This document shows, one piece after another, positions 1-6,281 of a DNA stretch of 6,521 bases. How positions within the stretch are numbered: position 1 is the stretch's first letter; each line of letters opens with the position of its first letter. The DNA comes from an uncultured Clostridia bacterium (GTDB lineage: Bacteria; Bacillota; Clostridia; Christensenellales; Aristaeellaceae). The notes under the pieces were generated by a model that made no database searches, had not been told where the DNA came from, and worked only from the letters and a program-made list of their open reading frames with translations. The stretch covers positions 1-6,521 of the forward strand of contig CANQGC010000168.1 of NCBI GenBank assembly GCA_947600345.1, read 5' to 3'. Position numbers and translations under genes: made by a program.

Positions 1-145
1 CGTCAAGCGGGGCAAAGCAGTCGCAGATCGCCGCGAAGCCGTCCTTCGCCTCCACATCCCTTCCGTAAGCCGTACAGCATCCGCAATCGAAGCGGCTGCA
101 TTCTTCGCACACGCTGTCCCAGGTGCGCCCAGTGCTCCCCTCCAA
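1..145 (-). CDS. Small cysteine-rich protein, 5' part only (runs off left edge)
   Basis: A minus-strand frame stays open from a TTG at 145-143 to the window edge, giving 48 complete codons. The TTG sits 8 nt behind AGGAGGTGA (159-151), an almost complete match to the 16S rRNA 3' end, which is the main reason to call a gene. A GTG further upstream in the same frame overlaps that ribosome binding site, so it is unlikely to be the start. The peptide has seven cysteines in 48 residues (13, 16, 21, 23, 24, 41, 43), including CEEC and CGCC, followed by a CDC near the edge. This spacing suggests a zinc- or iron-sulfur-binding small protein or a zinc-ribbon-like N-terminus. I see no signal peptide and do not recognise the family. 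It is transcribed divergently from the kinase gene. The function is unknown and the C-terminus is missing. Confidence 0.6.
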   Translation of the reverse strand, partial: MEGSTGRTWDSVCEECSRFDCGCCTAYGRDVEAKDGFAAICDCFAPLD

Positions 146-150
146 GCCGA

Positions 151-159
151 TCACCTCCT
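151..159 (-). promoter_or_regulatory. Ribosome binding site that sets the TTG start of the cysteine-rich gene
   Basis: The minus strand reads AGGAGGTGA, complementary to the anti-Shine-Dalgarno sequence over nine bases. From the end of AGGAGG the spacer to TTG 145-143 is 8 nt. No ATG lies at a usable distance, so this site decides the rare TTG start. Confidence 0.65.
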
Positions 160-170
160 CCGTAGCTCTG

Positions 171-199
171 CTTATACTATAGCGGAGCACGGATGTAAT
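171..199 (-). promoter_or_regulatory. Possible sigma-A promoter for the cysteine-rich gene
   Basis: On the minus strand, ATTACA (199-194, four of six matches to TTGACA) and TATAAG (176-171, five of six to TATAAT) are separated by 17 bp. Transcription would begin near 164, leaving a very short leader before the ribosome binding site. An overlapping TATAGT (181-176) is an alternative -10, but I see no good -35 for it. The position in a divergent intergenic region supports the call; the -35 match is only moderate. Confidence 0.4.
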
Positions 200-233
200 T
201 TTGCTGGCCGCGCTCGAATGTCCGCTTCAAATA

Positions 234-262
234 TAGACAAATTATGGCAGGCGTGTTATAAT
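234..262 (+). promoter_or_regulatory. Sigma-A promoter with extended -10 for the kinase operon
   Basis: TAGACA (234-239, five of six) and a perfect TATAAT (257-262) are separated by exactly 17 bp, and TGT (254-256) directly before the -10 gives the TGn extended element. The predicted start of transcription is about 268-270. This lies inside the open frame that begins at ATG 218, so it argues that the kinase is translated from a later start. The leader to GTG 302 would be about 33 nt. Confidence 0.8.
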
Positions 263-288
263 GAAGCGATACGAAGAGAGACGCGATT

Positions 289-293
289 GGAGG
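289..293 (+). promoter_or_regulatory. Ribosome binding site that sets the GTG start of the kinase
   Basis: GGAGG lies 8 nt before GTG 302-304, an ideal spacing, and downstream of the predicted transcription start. The alternative ATG at 218 has no purine-rich site before it and lies upstream of the promoter. Confidence 0.75.
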
Positions 294-301
294 TGTCCGG
301 C

Positions 302-2740
302 GTGGAGCGGCACGTGCTTCCGGAGGGAACGATCCTGAATGAGCGCTACCGGATCGACGCGCTGCTGGGCGAGGGCGGCTTCGGCATCACCTACGCCGCG
401 CACAGCGTCTCCCTCGAGCTGAAGGTCGCGATCAAGGAGCTCTTCTGGCGCGGCCACTCGGCGCGCGACGCCTCCGCCTCCCCGCAGGTTTCGCTGGCCA
501 GCGCGGAGGATGCCGCGGTCTTCCAGGAGCAGAAGGAGCGCTTCCTGCGCGAGGCGCGCATGATCCGCGACTTCTCCAGCCGGAGCAACATCGCCCACGT
601 GCTGGACTACTTCGAGGCCAACGGCACCGCCTACATCGTCATGGAGTACGTGGAGGGCCAGACCCTGAGCGCTTACATCGCCCAGCGCGGGCCGATGCCC
701 GGGCAGGAGCTGTTCGAGCGCTTCCTGCCGCTGGCGGAGAGCCTCGGCTTCGTGCACAGGAGCGGCGTCATCCACCGGGACATCAGCCCGGACAACATCA
801 TGGTGCAGCCCGATGGCAGCCTGAAGCTGATCGACTTCGGCGCGGCCCGGGAGTACAGCGCGCCGAAGGTGTCCTCGGTGGTCGTCAAGGTGAGCTACGC
901 GCCGCCCGAGCAGCACGACCGCAAGGGCAAGCTCGGGCCCTGGACGGACGTCTACTCCCTCTGCGCCACGCTCTACTACTGCGTCACCGGCAGGCCGCCG
1001 GTGGATTCGATCCAGCGCATGTTCGTGGATGAGCTCAGCGCGCCCTCGGAGCTGCGGCCCGGCATCGAGCCCAGGTGCGAGGCGGTGATCCTGCGCGGCA
1101 TGGAGCTCATCGCGTCGAAGCGCTGGCAGAGCATGGAGGAGCTGGCGGCGGCCATGCGGGAGGCGCTGCCAAGGCAGGAGGCCAGCGGCAGTCGAACCGC
1201 CCTGCCGCGGGCGCTGCTGATCGCCGTGGCGCTGCTGCTCTGCGCGACGCTGGCGCTGGGCTACGGCTCCTACCGGAGGTACAGGCGGGAGCACCGCTTC
1301 GACGGCGTCGACACGGAGACCTTCTTCCTGACTGCCCCGGAGGACATGAGCGTGCGGGACTTCTCCCGGGCCCAGGGCGAGCTGAGCGATGCGCTGAACG
1401 GCTTCGCCGGCGAGGGCAACTACATCGCGAGCGTCGAGGGCAGCCGCCTGCGCGTGGAGCTGCCGCTGGCGCTGTTCGAGGACCGGGACATCGGCGAGGC
1501 GCTCGGCGAGCGGCTCAAACCCCAGCTCGACGCCTACAGCCTCAAGCTCGAATACCAGATTCAGGCCGAGTGGGACGACCCGGCGGCCTCGCCCTTCTCG
1601 GGAAGGAACCAGGTTCGCCCGGAGGAATTCGACCGGGAAACGGCGATCTTCACCTACAAAATCTCCGATGAGCACCAGACGAGCGGCCAGAGGGCAAACC
1701 TGCTGATGGACTTCAAGGCGCGGCTCGACGCGCTGGGCACGCCCTACGCCTTCGGCACCGCCTACGGCAACCCCAACGTGATCCTCTTCCGCATCGATCC
1801 CGGCCCCATCGGGCGCTTCGTGACGGAGACGATCGGCTCCCTCAATCCGCTGAGCATCGCCGGGGAGAGCTCCGGCAATGGCATCAGCGTCACCCGCGAC
1901 TTCAACGGCGGGCAGCCGCTGCGCGTCGTCGACAACGGCGACGGGAGCTTCGGCCTGCGCTTCGAGAAGTCCTCCTCGGCCCAGGAGCTGCAGGCGATCA
2001 CCGAGGGCATGCTGCGGCAGGGCATGCGCGCGCTCTACCTTCAGACGAGCGACGGCCTGCCCCTGGCGAAGATCCTCTTGGACGCCCCGGTGACCGACGG
2101 CGCATTGGTGTTCCGGGACTTCCTGTTCGAGGGCCTGGAGCGAATCGACGCGGCGCACCGCTACATACTGGACTACCTCGCTGCCCTGGTGAACGAATCC
2201 GATCTGCCTGCCGGCTGCTACCGCAACGGCGAGGGCATCTGGGACGCGCGGGACGGCATCAGCCTGCGGCTCGACGAATCCGTGGAGGACCGCTTCGGCC
2301 TGCGCACGCTGCGCAAGGACGGCGAGTACCGCCTGGAAGCGCTGATCCAGCGCCTCGAGCAGGAGACCGGCTACGCCTGCAACTACTCCAACGGCACGTT
2401 CTGGATCGCGCTCGGCCTTCAGGCGGACGAGCATCTGATCGAAAACATCGCGGAGATCGTGCCCGGGCTCCTGCGGGAATACCCGTTCAGCGAAATCATC
2501 TACGATTCCACCGTCGTGATTCAGCTCATGGACGAGCCCAGCGGCGAGCGCTATCGCATCTTCCTGAACACCGGCGTCGACTGGCTTACCCAGAATTGCT
2601 ACCACTACGCCTGGGCCCTGTTCACGAACCGGGCGCTGTCGGAATCCCCGGACGAATCCGTTCCCTACGCCGCGGAGTTCCAGGCCTGGTGGGACGATTT
2701 CCCGCTGGAGGAATACGGCTTCGAGCGCGAGCGGCTCTGA
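302..2740 (+). CDS. Membrane-anchored Ser/Thr protein kinase with large extracytoplasmic region
   Basis: Eukaryotic-type (Hanks) protein kinase of 812 residues from the GTG start. It should phosphorylate Ser/Thr of cytoplasmic targets using ATP. Visible motifs: glycine loop GEGGFG (23-28), VAIK lysine (K45), helix-C glutamate (probably E84), HRDISPDN with catalytic D160 and N165, DFG (178-180), an APE-like APPE (200-203) and the helix-F aspartate in DVYSL (216). The usual lysine of the catalytic loop (HRDxKPxN) is serine here, as in many clostridial kinases; all other catalytic residues are present, so I expect activity. One hydrophobic segment (about 304-321) follows, then about 490 residues outside with no PASTA repeats. 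That region seems to hold several helix-plus-strand modules (about 354-408, 464-516, 559-608, 675-725) faintly like SecD periplasmic modules. No PP2C phosphatase gene is nearby. The GTG start follows from promoter and ribosome-binding-site positions. The next gene is 58 bp downstream. Confidence 0.9.
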   Translation: MERHVLPEGTILNERYRIDALLGEGGFGITYAAHSVSLELKVAIKELFWRGHSARDASASPQVSLASAEDAAVFQEQKERFLREARMIRDFSSRSNIAHVLDYFEANGTAYIVMEYVEGQTLSAYIAQRGPMPGQELFERFLPLAESLGFVHRSGVIHRDISPDNIMVQPDGSLKLIDFGAAREYSAPKVSSVVVKVSYAPPEQHDRKGKLGPWTDVYSLCATLYYCVTGRPPVDSIQRMFVDELSAPSELRPGIEPRCEAVILRGMELIASKRWQSMEELAAAMREALPRQEASGSRTALPRALLIAVALLLCATLALGYGSYRRYRREHRFDGVDTETFFLTAPEDMSVRDFSRAQGELSDALNGFAGEGNYIASVEGSRLRVELPLALFEDRDIGEALGERLKPQLDAYSLKLEYQIQAEWDDPAASPFSGRNQVRPEEFDRETAIFTYKISDEHQTSGQRANLLMDFKARLDALGTPYAFGTAYGNPNVILFRIDPGPIGRFVTETIGSLNPLSIAGESSGNGISVTRDFNGGQPLRVVDNGDGSFGLRFEKSSSAQELQAITEGMLRQGMRALYLQTSDGLPLAKILLDAPVTDGALVFRDFLFEGLERIDAAHRYILDYLAALVNESDLPAGCYRNGEGIWDARDGISLRLDESVEDRFGLRTLRKDGEYRLEALIQRLEQETGYACNYSNGTFWIALGLQADEHLIENIAEIVPGLLREYPFSEIIYDSTVVIQLMDEPSGERYRIFLNTGVDWLTQNCYHYAWALFTNRALSESPDESVPYAAEFQAWWDDFPLEEYGFERERL

Positions 2741-2784
2741 CCGATCTTCTCTATCCCTATGAAGTGATCCTTACCAAAGCAAAC

Positions 2785-2790
2785 AGGAGG
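2785..2790 (+). promoter_or_regulatory. Strong ribosome binding site for the unknown 460-residue protein
   Basis: A perfect AGGAGG stands 8 nt before ATG 2799. The 58-bp gap after the kinase stop shows no hairpin or promoter-like pair, so this gene is probably read from the kinase promoter. Confidence 0.7.
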
Positions 2791-2798
2791 TCCATTCC

Positions 2799-4181
2799 AT
2801 GGCACGCGATCAACACGCAATCTTTGAGCGCATCATCAGCAACATGCAGGGCGTCGCCACGATCGAGGATCTGGTCAACCCCCGCGGCGTGCTCTCCAAG
2901 GAGGGCATCCTCTATATCCCTCTGCGCTACCGCATCATCGCGCTGGGCTTCGAGAAGCACTACACGCTGCAAAAGCTCAACGCGATGCTGGAGGAGAACC
3001 GCTGCCCGCGCCTGTACCTGCGCAACTTCTGGGAGGCGACGCTGATCTACGCCTTCCTCAAGGGCTACAGCTACGCGGAGTGGAAGCGCCTGCAGGCCCA
3101 GTGCGCCGACATCTACGATTCCGTGGAAAAGACCGACTGGTTCTCCAAGAAGATCACCTATGACGAGCTGGAGCGGTACGTATTGCAGAACTCCAAAACC
3201 GCGGGCGACGCGCTCTATACCAAGACCCACACGGCGCTGCTGGAGGAGAAGATGATGTCCCTGTCCGACAGCCTGGAGGAGTTTCGCGCCTTCCTGCTGG
3301 ACAACGTGCAAAGCTTCAGCACCGCCCGCGAGCGGGCCCGCTACTACTTCTGCAAGTACCTCTATTTCTACCTCAACGCGCAGATCGAGCGCTACTTCGC
3401 GGCGGTGCGCAGGGGGCGCGGCGTGAAGGCCGCCCTGTCCGCGCTGATGCCGCTGAAGGTGGTCACCGTGCTCCGCAAGCACAAGACCTGGAGCGAGGAG
3501 AAGAAGCGGGAATACATTCAGAGCTCCACCCTCTCCAGCGGCGTGATATTCGACGAATTCAACTACTTCTTCTACGGCTATGTCTCGCTGGACTGGGTCG
3601 AAGTGCTGATGGAGTGCTACCCGGATGTGAAGGACATCCCTGCGAAGCTGAAGCGGCGCATCGCCACCATATTCCGCAAGAACCGGCCGGACTTCGCCAA
3701 GCTCTCCGACGACGAGGTCATCCACCGCAGGACGGAGGAGGCCGAGCAATCCATGGACCAGGACTGCGCGAAGGGCGGCAACCCGAGCTACAACAAGAAC
3801 CGCTCCGGCGAGCACGCCGTGTACAAATACATCCAGGGCACGCTGGACATCGACCGCACCGCGCTGATCTGCTTTTTGCTCTTCTTCGCGGCAAAGAGCG
3901 GAACCCTGCCCAGCAGGCACCGGCTGACCCCGGATCGCCTGCAGGAAATCGTCAGAAACTGCGGCTATTCGCCGCTGGACATCGAGAACGACTTCGACTG
4001 GTTCGCCCTGGAATTCCTCGAAGCGGAGCGTCCGGCCTCGTTCCTGACCGAGCTCATGAGCGAGTACGCCCACCACAGCGAAAATTCCTTCCTCTACCAT
4101 CTGTACAACAACTCCATCAACTATGCCGACGAGATTGCGCGCATCATGGCTCCGAATTCATCCGAGCGCAGGCCGTCCTGA
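2799..4181 (+). CDS. Protein of unknown function encoded with the kinase
   Basis: Soluble protein of 460 residues; I cannot name its family. No signal peptide or convincing membrane segment is seen; the short hydrophobic stretch ICFLLFFAA is too short and reads as a buried helix. It looks largely helical. Residues about 47-96 (YTLQKLNAML, then PRLYLRN, then IYAFLKGYSYAEW) recall a motif I associate with clostridial helix-turn-helix-type proteins found near kinases, in which a helix is followed by LYxRxxRDAxIxxAL. Residues 375-401 (LQEIVRNCGYSPL, then ENDFDWF) resemble the C-terminal part of the same proteins. Both resemblances are from memory and weak. The middle (about 170-340) is rich in aromatic and basic residues. 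The strong Shine-Dalgarno and the 58-bp gap indicate co-transcription with the kinase, so a substrate or downstream effector of the kinase is a reasonable guess. Codon use matches its neighbours. Confidence 0.85.
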   Translation: MARDQHAIFERIISNMQGVATIEDLVNPRGVLSKEGILYIPLRYRIIALGFEKHYTLQKLNAMLEENRCPRLYLRNFWEATLIYAFLKGYSYAEWKRLQAQCADIYDSVEKTDWFSKKITYDELERYVLQNSKTAGDALYTKTHTALLEEKMMSLSDSLEEFRAFLLDNVQSFSTARERARYYFCKYLYFYLNAQIERYFAAVRRGRGVKAALSALMPLKVVTVLRKHKTWSEEKKREYIQSSTLSSGVIFDEFNYFFYGYVSLDWVEVLMECYPDVKDIPAKLKRRIATIFRKNRPDFAKLSDDEVIHRRTEEAEQSMDQDCAKGGNPSYNKNRSGEHAVYKYIQGTLDIDRTALICFLLFFAAKSGTLPSRHRLTPDRLQEIVRNCGYSPLDIENDFDWFALEFLEAERPASFLTELMSEYAHHSENSFLYHLYNNSINYADEIARIMAPNSSERRPS

Positions 4182-4221
4182 TTCGCAGAAGCGACAGAAA
4201 CGTTATACTCTCGCGAAGTCG

Positions 4222-4250
4222 TTGACAATACTTTCGGTTTATGATAAAAT
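4222..4250 (+). promoter_or_regulatory. Sigma-A promoter with extended -10 for the ATP-grasp operon
   Basis: A perfect TTGACA (4222-4227) and TAAAAT (4245-4250, five of six) are separated by 17 bp, with TGA (4242-4244) giving the TGn extended element. Transcription should begin near 4256-4257, leaving a leader of about 61 nt before ATG 4318. This near-consensus site shows that the ligase operon is its own transcription unit and makes the upstream in-frame ATG (4123) impossible for transcripts from this promoter. Confidence 0.85.
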
Positions 4251-4255
4251 TTTCA

Positions 4256-4286
4256 AGAGAGCAAAGGGAGTTTCTCTTTGCTCTCT
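4256..4286 (+). repeat. Perfect 11-bp inverted repeat at the predicted transcription start
   Basis: AGAGAGCAAAG (4256-4266) is followed by a 9-nt spacer and its exact reverse complement CTTTGCTCTCT (4276-4286). A G-U pair and two more Watson-Crick pairs can extend the stem to 14 bp with a 3-nt loop. It starts at or one base before the predicted +1. No U-run follows (the next bases are ATACTTTCC), so it is not an intrinsic terminator. It may be a 5'-end mRNA stabiliser or a repressor operator overlapping +1. The sequence is certain; the role is inferred. Confidence 0.8.
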
Positions 4287-4303
4287 ATACTTTCCGAATA
4301 TCC

Positions 4304-4309
4304 AAGGGG
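4304..4309 (+). promoter_or_regulatory. Ribosome binding site of the ATP-grasp gene
   Basis: AAGGGG stands 8 nt before ATG 4318. A second purine run, GAGG (4312-4315), is only 2 nt from the ATG and too close to act. The site is weaker than those of the kinase operon genes, and it lies 17 nt after the leader hairpin. Confidence 0.6.
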
Positions 4310-4317
4310 TTGAGGAC

Positions 4318-5631
4318 ATGAACGACATATGCAAGGCCACCGGTGCGATCAACGAGCAGTTGGCGCGCTACGGTGTGAAGTTCGGCATCTACAAAAACGG
4401 CTTGTTCAACGAGCAGCTGTTTCCCTTCGACGCCATTCCCCGGGTGATCTCCGCCGAAGAATTTTCGAAGCTGGAGCGGGGACTCCAGCAGCGGGTGACG
4501 GCGCTCAACTGCTTCCTGGCCGACATCTACGCGGACGGAAAGATCGTCCGCGACGGCGTGATTCCGCCCGAGTTCGTGTTCTCCTCCTCGGGCTATCTGG
4601 CCCAGTGCGCCGGGGTGAAGCCGCCCAGGGGCATCGCCAGCCACATCTCCGGCATCGACCTGGTGCAGGCGAAGGACGGAAGCTGGTACATACTGGAGGA
4701 CAACCTGCGCGTGCCCTCGGGCGCGAGCTATCCGCTCATCGCCCGGCAGCTCTGCCGCAGGGCCAGCCCGGAGACCTTCCGGGAGACGCACATCGCCGAC
4801 AACCGGGACTACGCCTCGCTGCTCAAGCGCACGATGGACTACGTCAACACCGGCGGGGCCAACGTGATCCTGACCCCCGGCCGCTACAACGCGGCGTACT
4901 TCGAGCACTCCTACCTGGCGGAGCAGACGGGCTCGGCGCTGGTCACCGGCAGCGACCTCTTCGTGGAGGGCGACGCGCTGTTCTACCAGGGCATGGACGG
5001 CACGAAGCAGCGCGTGGGCGCGGTGTACCGCCGCATATCGGACGAGTACCTCGACCCGATGAGCTTCCTGCCGGAGTCGGTCATCGGCGTGCCCCACCTC
5101 TACGAGGTCTACAAGAAGGGCAACGTGGCGATCATCAATGCCCCGGGCAACGGCGTGGCCGACGACAAGGGCATCTACTACTTCGTGCCGAAGATGGTCA
5201 GGTACTACCTGGGCGAGGACTGCATCACCCACAACGCGCCGACCTATCTGCCCTACTACGAGCAGGACATGAAGTACACGATGGACAACTTCGACCGCAT
5301 CGTGATCAAGGACGTGGCGGAGGCCGGCGGCTACGGCGTGGTGTTCGGCGACAAGCTGACCAGGCAGCAGAAGGAAGACCTGATGGCGCTGATTCGGCGG
5401 GAGCCCCGGCGCTTCATCGCCCAGGACGTGATCGACTTCATCGACATCGACATCATGGAGGGCGACGCCCGCGTGCCCCGCAAGGCCGACCTGCGCGCCT
5501 TCGTGCTCACCGGGGAGGACGTCACCGTCTGGAAGAGCGGGCTGACCCGCTTCTCCCGGAACCCGGATTCCTTCATCGTCAATTCTTCTCAGGGAGGGGG
5601 ATTCAAGGACACATGGGTGCTATCACGATAG
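4318..5631 (+). CDS. Circularly permuted ATP-grasp ligase (DUF404/DUF407 type)
   Basis: Predicted ATP-dependent carboxylate-amine ligase of 437 residues, activating a carboxylate as acyl phosphate and forming an amide or peptide bond; the substrate is unknown. Family signatures run along its whole length: FPFDAIPRVI (35-44), IPPEFVFSS (82-90), HISGIDLV (109-116), LEDNLRVPSGASY (126-138), TPGRYNAAYFEHSYLA (186-201), YRRISDEYLDP (237-247), SFLPESVIGVP (249-259), NAPGNGVADDK (274-284), VIKDVAEAGGYGV (329-341), GLTR (408-411) and NSSQGGGFKDTWVL (422-435). LEDN and DLR (391-393) are likely ATP/Mg sites. It begins close to the conserved core, lacking most of the N-terminal lead-in I recall from actinobacterial relatives. 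The family usually pairs with alpha-E and transglutaminase-like genes, as here. ATG 4318 was chosen because an upstream in-frame ATG lies before the promoter. The 3' end overlaps the alpha-E gene by 19 bp. Confidence 0.93.
   Translation: MNDICKATGAINEQLARYGVKFGIYKNGLFNEQLFPFDAIPRVISAEEFSKLERGLQQRVTALNCFLADIYADGKIVRDGVIPPEFVFSSSGYLAQCAGVKPPRGIASHISGIDLVQAKDGSWYILEDNLRVPSGASYPLIARQLCRRASPETFRETHIADNRDYASLLKRTMDYVNTGGANVILTPGRYNAAYFEHSYLAEQTGSALVTGSDLFVEGDALFYQGMDGTKQRVGAVYRRISDEYLDPMSFLPESVIGVPHLYEVYKKGNVAIINAPGNGVADDKGIYYFVPKMVRYYLGEDCITHNAPTYLPYYEQDMKYTMDNFDRIVIKDVAEAGGYGVVFGDKLTRQQKEDLMALIRREPRRFIAQDVIDFIDIDIMEGDARVPRKADLRAFVLTGEDVTVWKSGLTRFSRNPDSFIVNSSQGGGFKDTWVLSR
5592..5600 (+). promoter_or_regulatory. 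Ribosome binding site of the alpha-E gene inside the ATP-grasp gene
   Basis: GGGAGGGGG lies within the last codons of the ATP-grasp gene, 12 nt before ATG 5613. The bases also encode the conserved glycine run of the ATP-grasp C-terminus (SQGGG), so one stretch serves both purposes. The spacing is slightly long, which fits translational coupling. Confidence 0.55.
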
Positions 5632-6281
5632 AGAAGGCCGACCGGCTCTACTGGCTCGGCAGGTATTCGGAGCGGGTGTACACCACACTCAAGCTCTACT
5701 GCGACGGCTACGACAGCATGATCGACGTGAGCGAGGACTTCTACGTCCGCATCTGCGACATGCTGGAGATTCCCAACATCTACGCCTCCAAGGGCGACTT
5801 CATCAGCCGCTACGGCTACGACCGCTCCGACCCGAACTCCATCATCAGCAACCTGCTGCGGGGCTACGACAACGCCATCGTGCTGCGCGACGAGATCGGC
5901 ACGGAGACGCTGGGCTACATCCAGATGGCGCTCTACAGCGTGGAATCGGCGGCGGTGAGCGATGCGCCGGTGCTGCATTTGCAGAAGGCGGTGGACAACC
6001 TGCTGGCCTTCTGGGGCTGCGTGGACGACCAGATCGACCACTTCGCCATCCGCGGTGTGATGAAGTTCGGCAAGCGGGTGGAGCGGCTGGACCTCTACCT
6101 GCGCTTCCGCCAGAGCCCCCACGAGCTGCGCCGGGCCTACAACCGCATGCTGCCCCGCTCCCGGGAGAGCAGGCTGCCGGTGAACTGGGCGGCGATGGAC
6201 GAGCTGAAGGAGCTCCTCCAGGGCGAGGAGATCGACTACGCGCGGGCGCTCGCCTGCCTGGGGCGGATACTCGATGTCTGA
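5613..6281 (+). CDS. Alpha-E domain protein (DUF403), compact form
   Basis: An all-helical protein of 222 residues, recognised by the N-terminal ADRLYWLGRYSER (9-21), the central NAIVLRDEIGTETL (87-100), and FWGCVDDQ (133-140) followed by FGKRVERLDLYLRF (152-165). The biochemical role of the family is not established; it is a near-constant partner of circularly permuted ATP-grasp ligases and is thought to act with them in peptide or amide ligation. It appears cytoplasmic, with no signal peptide or membrane segment. At 222 residues it is clearly shorter than the roughly 300-residue members I know, yet both conserved ends are present, so this looks like a natural compact form and not a truncation. 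The start overlaps the ATP-grasp gene by 19 bp and the stop overlaps the next start by 8 bp, which implies coupled translation and similar protein amounts. Confidence 0.9.
   Translation: MGAITIEKADRLYWLGRYSERVYTTLKLYCDGYDSMIDVSEDFYVRICDMLEIPNIYASKGDFISRYGYDRSDPNSIISNLLRGYDNAIVLRDEIGTETLGYIQMALYSVESAAVSDAPVLHLQKAVDNLLAFWGCVDDQIDHFAIRGVMKFGKRVERLDLYLRFRQSPHELRRAYNRMLPRSRESRLPVNWAAMDELKELLQGEEIDYARALACLGRILDV

Noticed and set aside
242..2605. Minus-strand open frame of about 787 codons antisense to the kinase gene
   Set aside because: It is a product of strong GC bias at third codon positions. The translation is low in complexity (rich in A, V, R, Q, L), has no domain, and lies opposite a gene with complete kinase motifs.
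2757..4100. Minus-strand open frame of about 447 codons antisense to the unknown protein
   Set aside because: Same codon-bias shadow: repetitive A/V/L/E-rich translation and no good ribosome binding site, while the plus strand has AGGAGG and a balanced protein composition.
4256..4286. Intrinsic terminator of the kinase operon
   Set aside because: The stem is good but is followed by ATACTTTCC with no U-run, and it lies downstream of the next promoter, where a terminator would silence the ligase operon. A conditional attenuator cannot be fully excluded.
4123..4317. 65-codon N-terminal extension of the ATP-grasp protein
   Set aside because: It overlaps the end of the previous gene, crosses the promoter at 4222-4250 and the +1 hairpin, and has no family resemblance. 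ATG 4318 has a suitable ribosome binding site.
4329..5612. Plus-strand frame continuous with the alpha-E gene, suggesting a 650-residue fusion protein
   Set aside because: Upstream of 5613 the frame reads an Arg/Gly-rich out-of-frame copy of the ATP-grasp gene. Only the part from ATG 5613 has alpha-E motifs and its own ribosome binding site.
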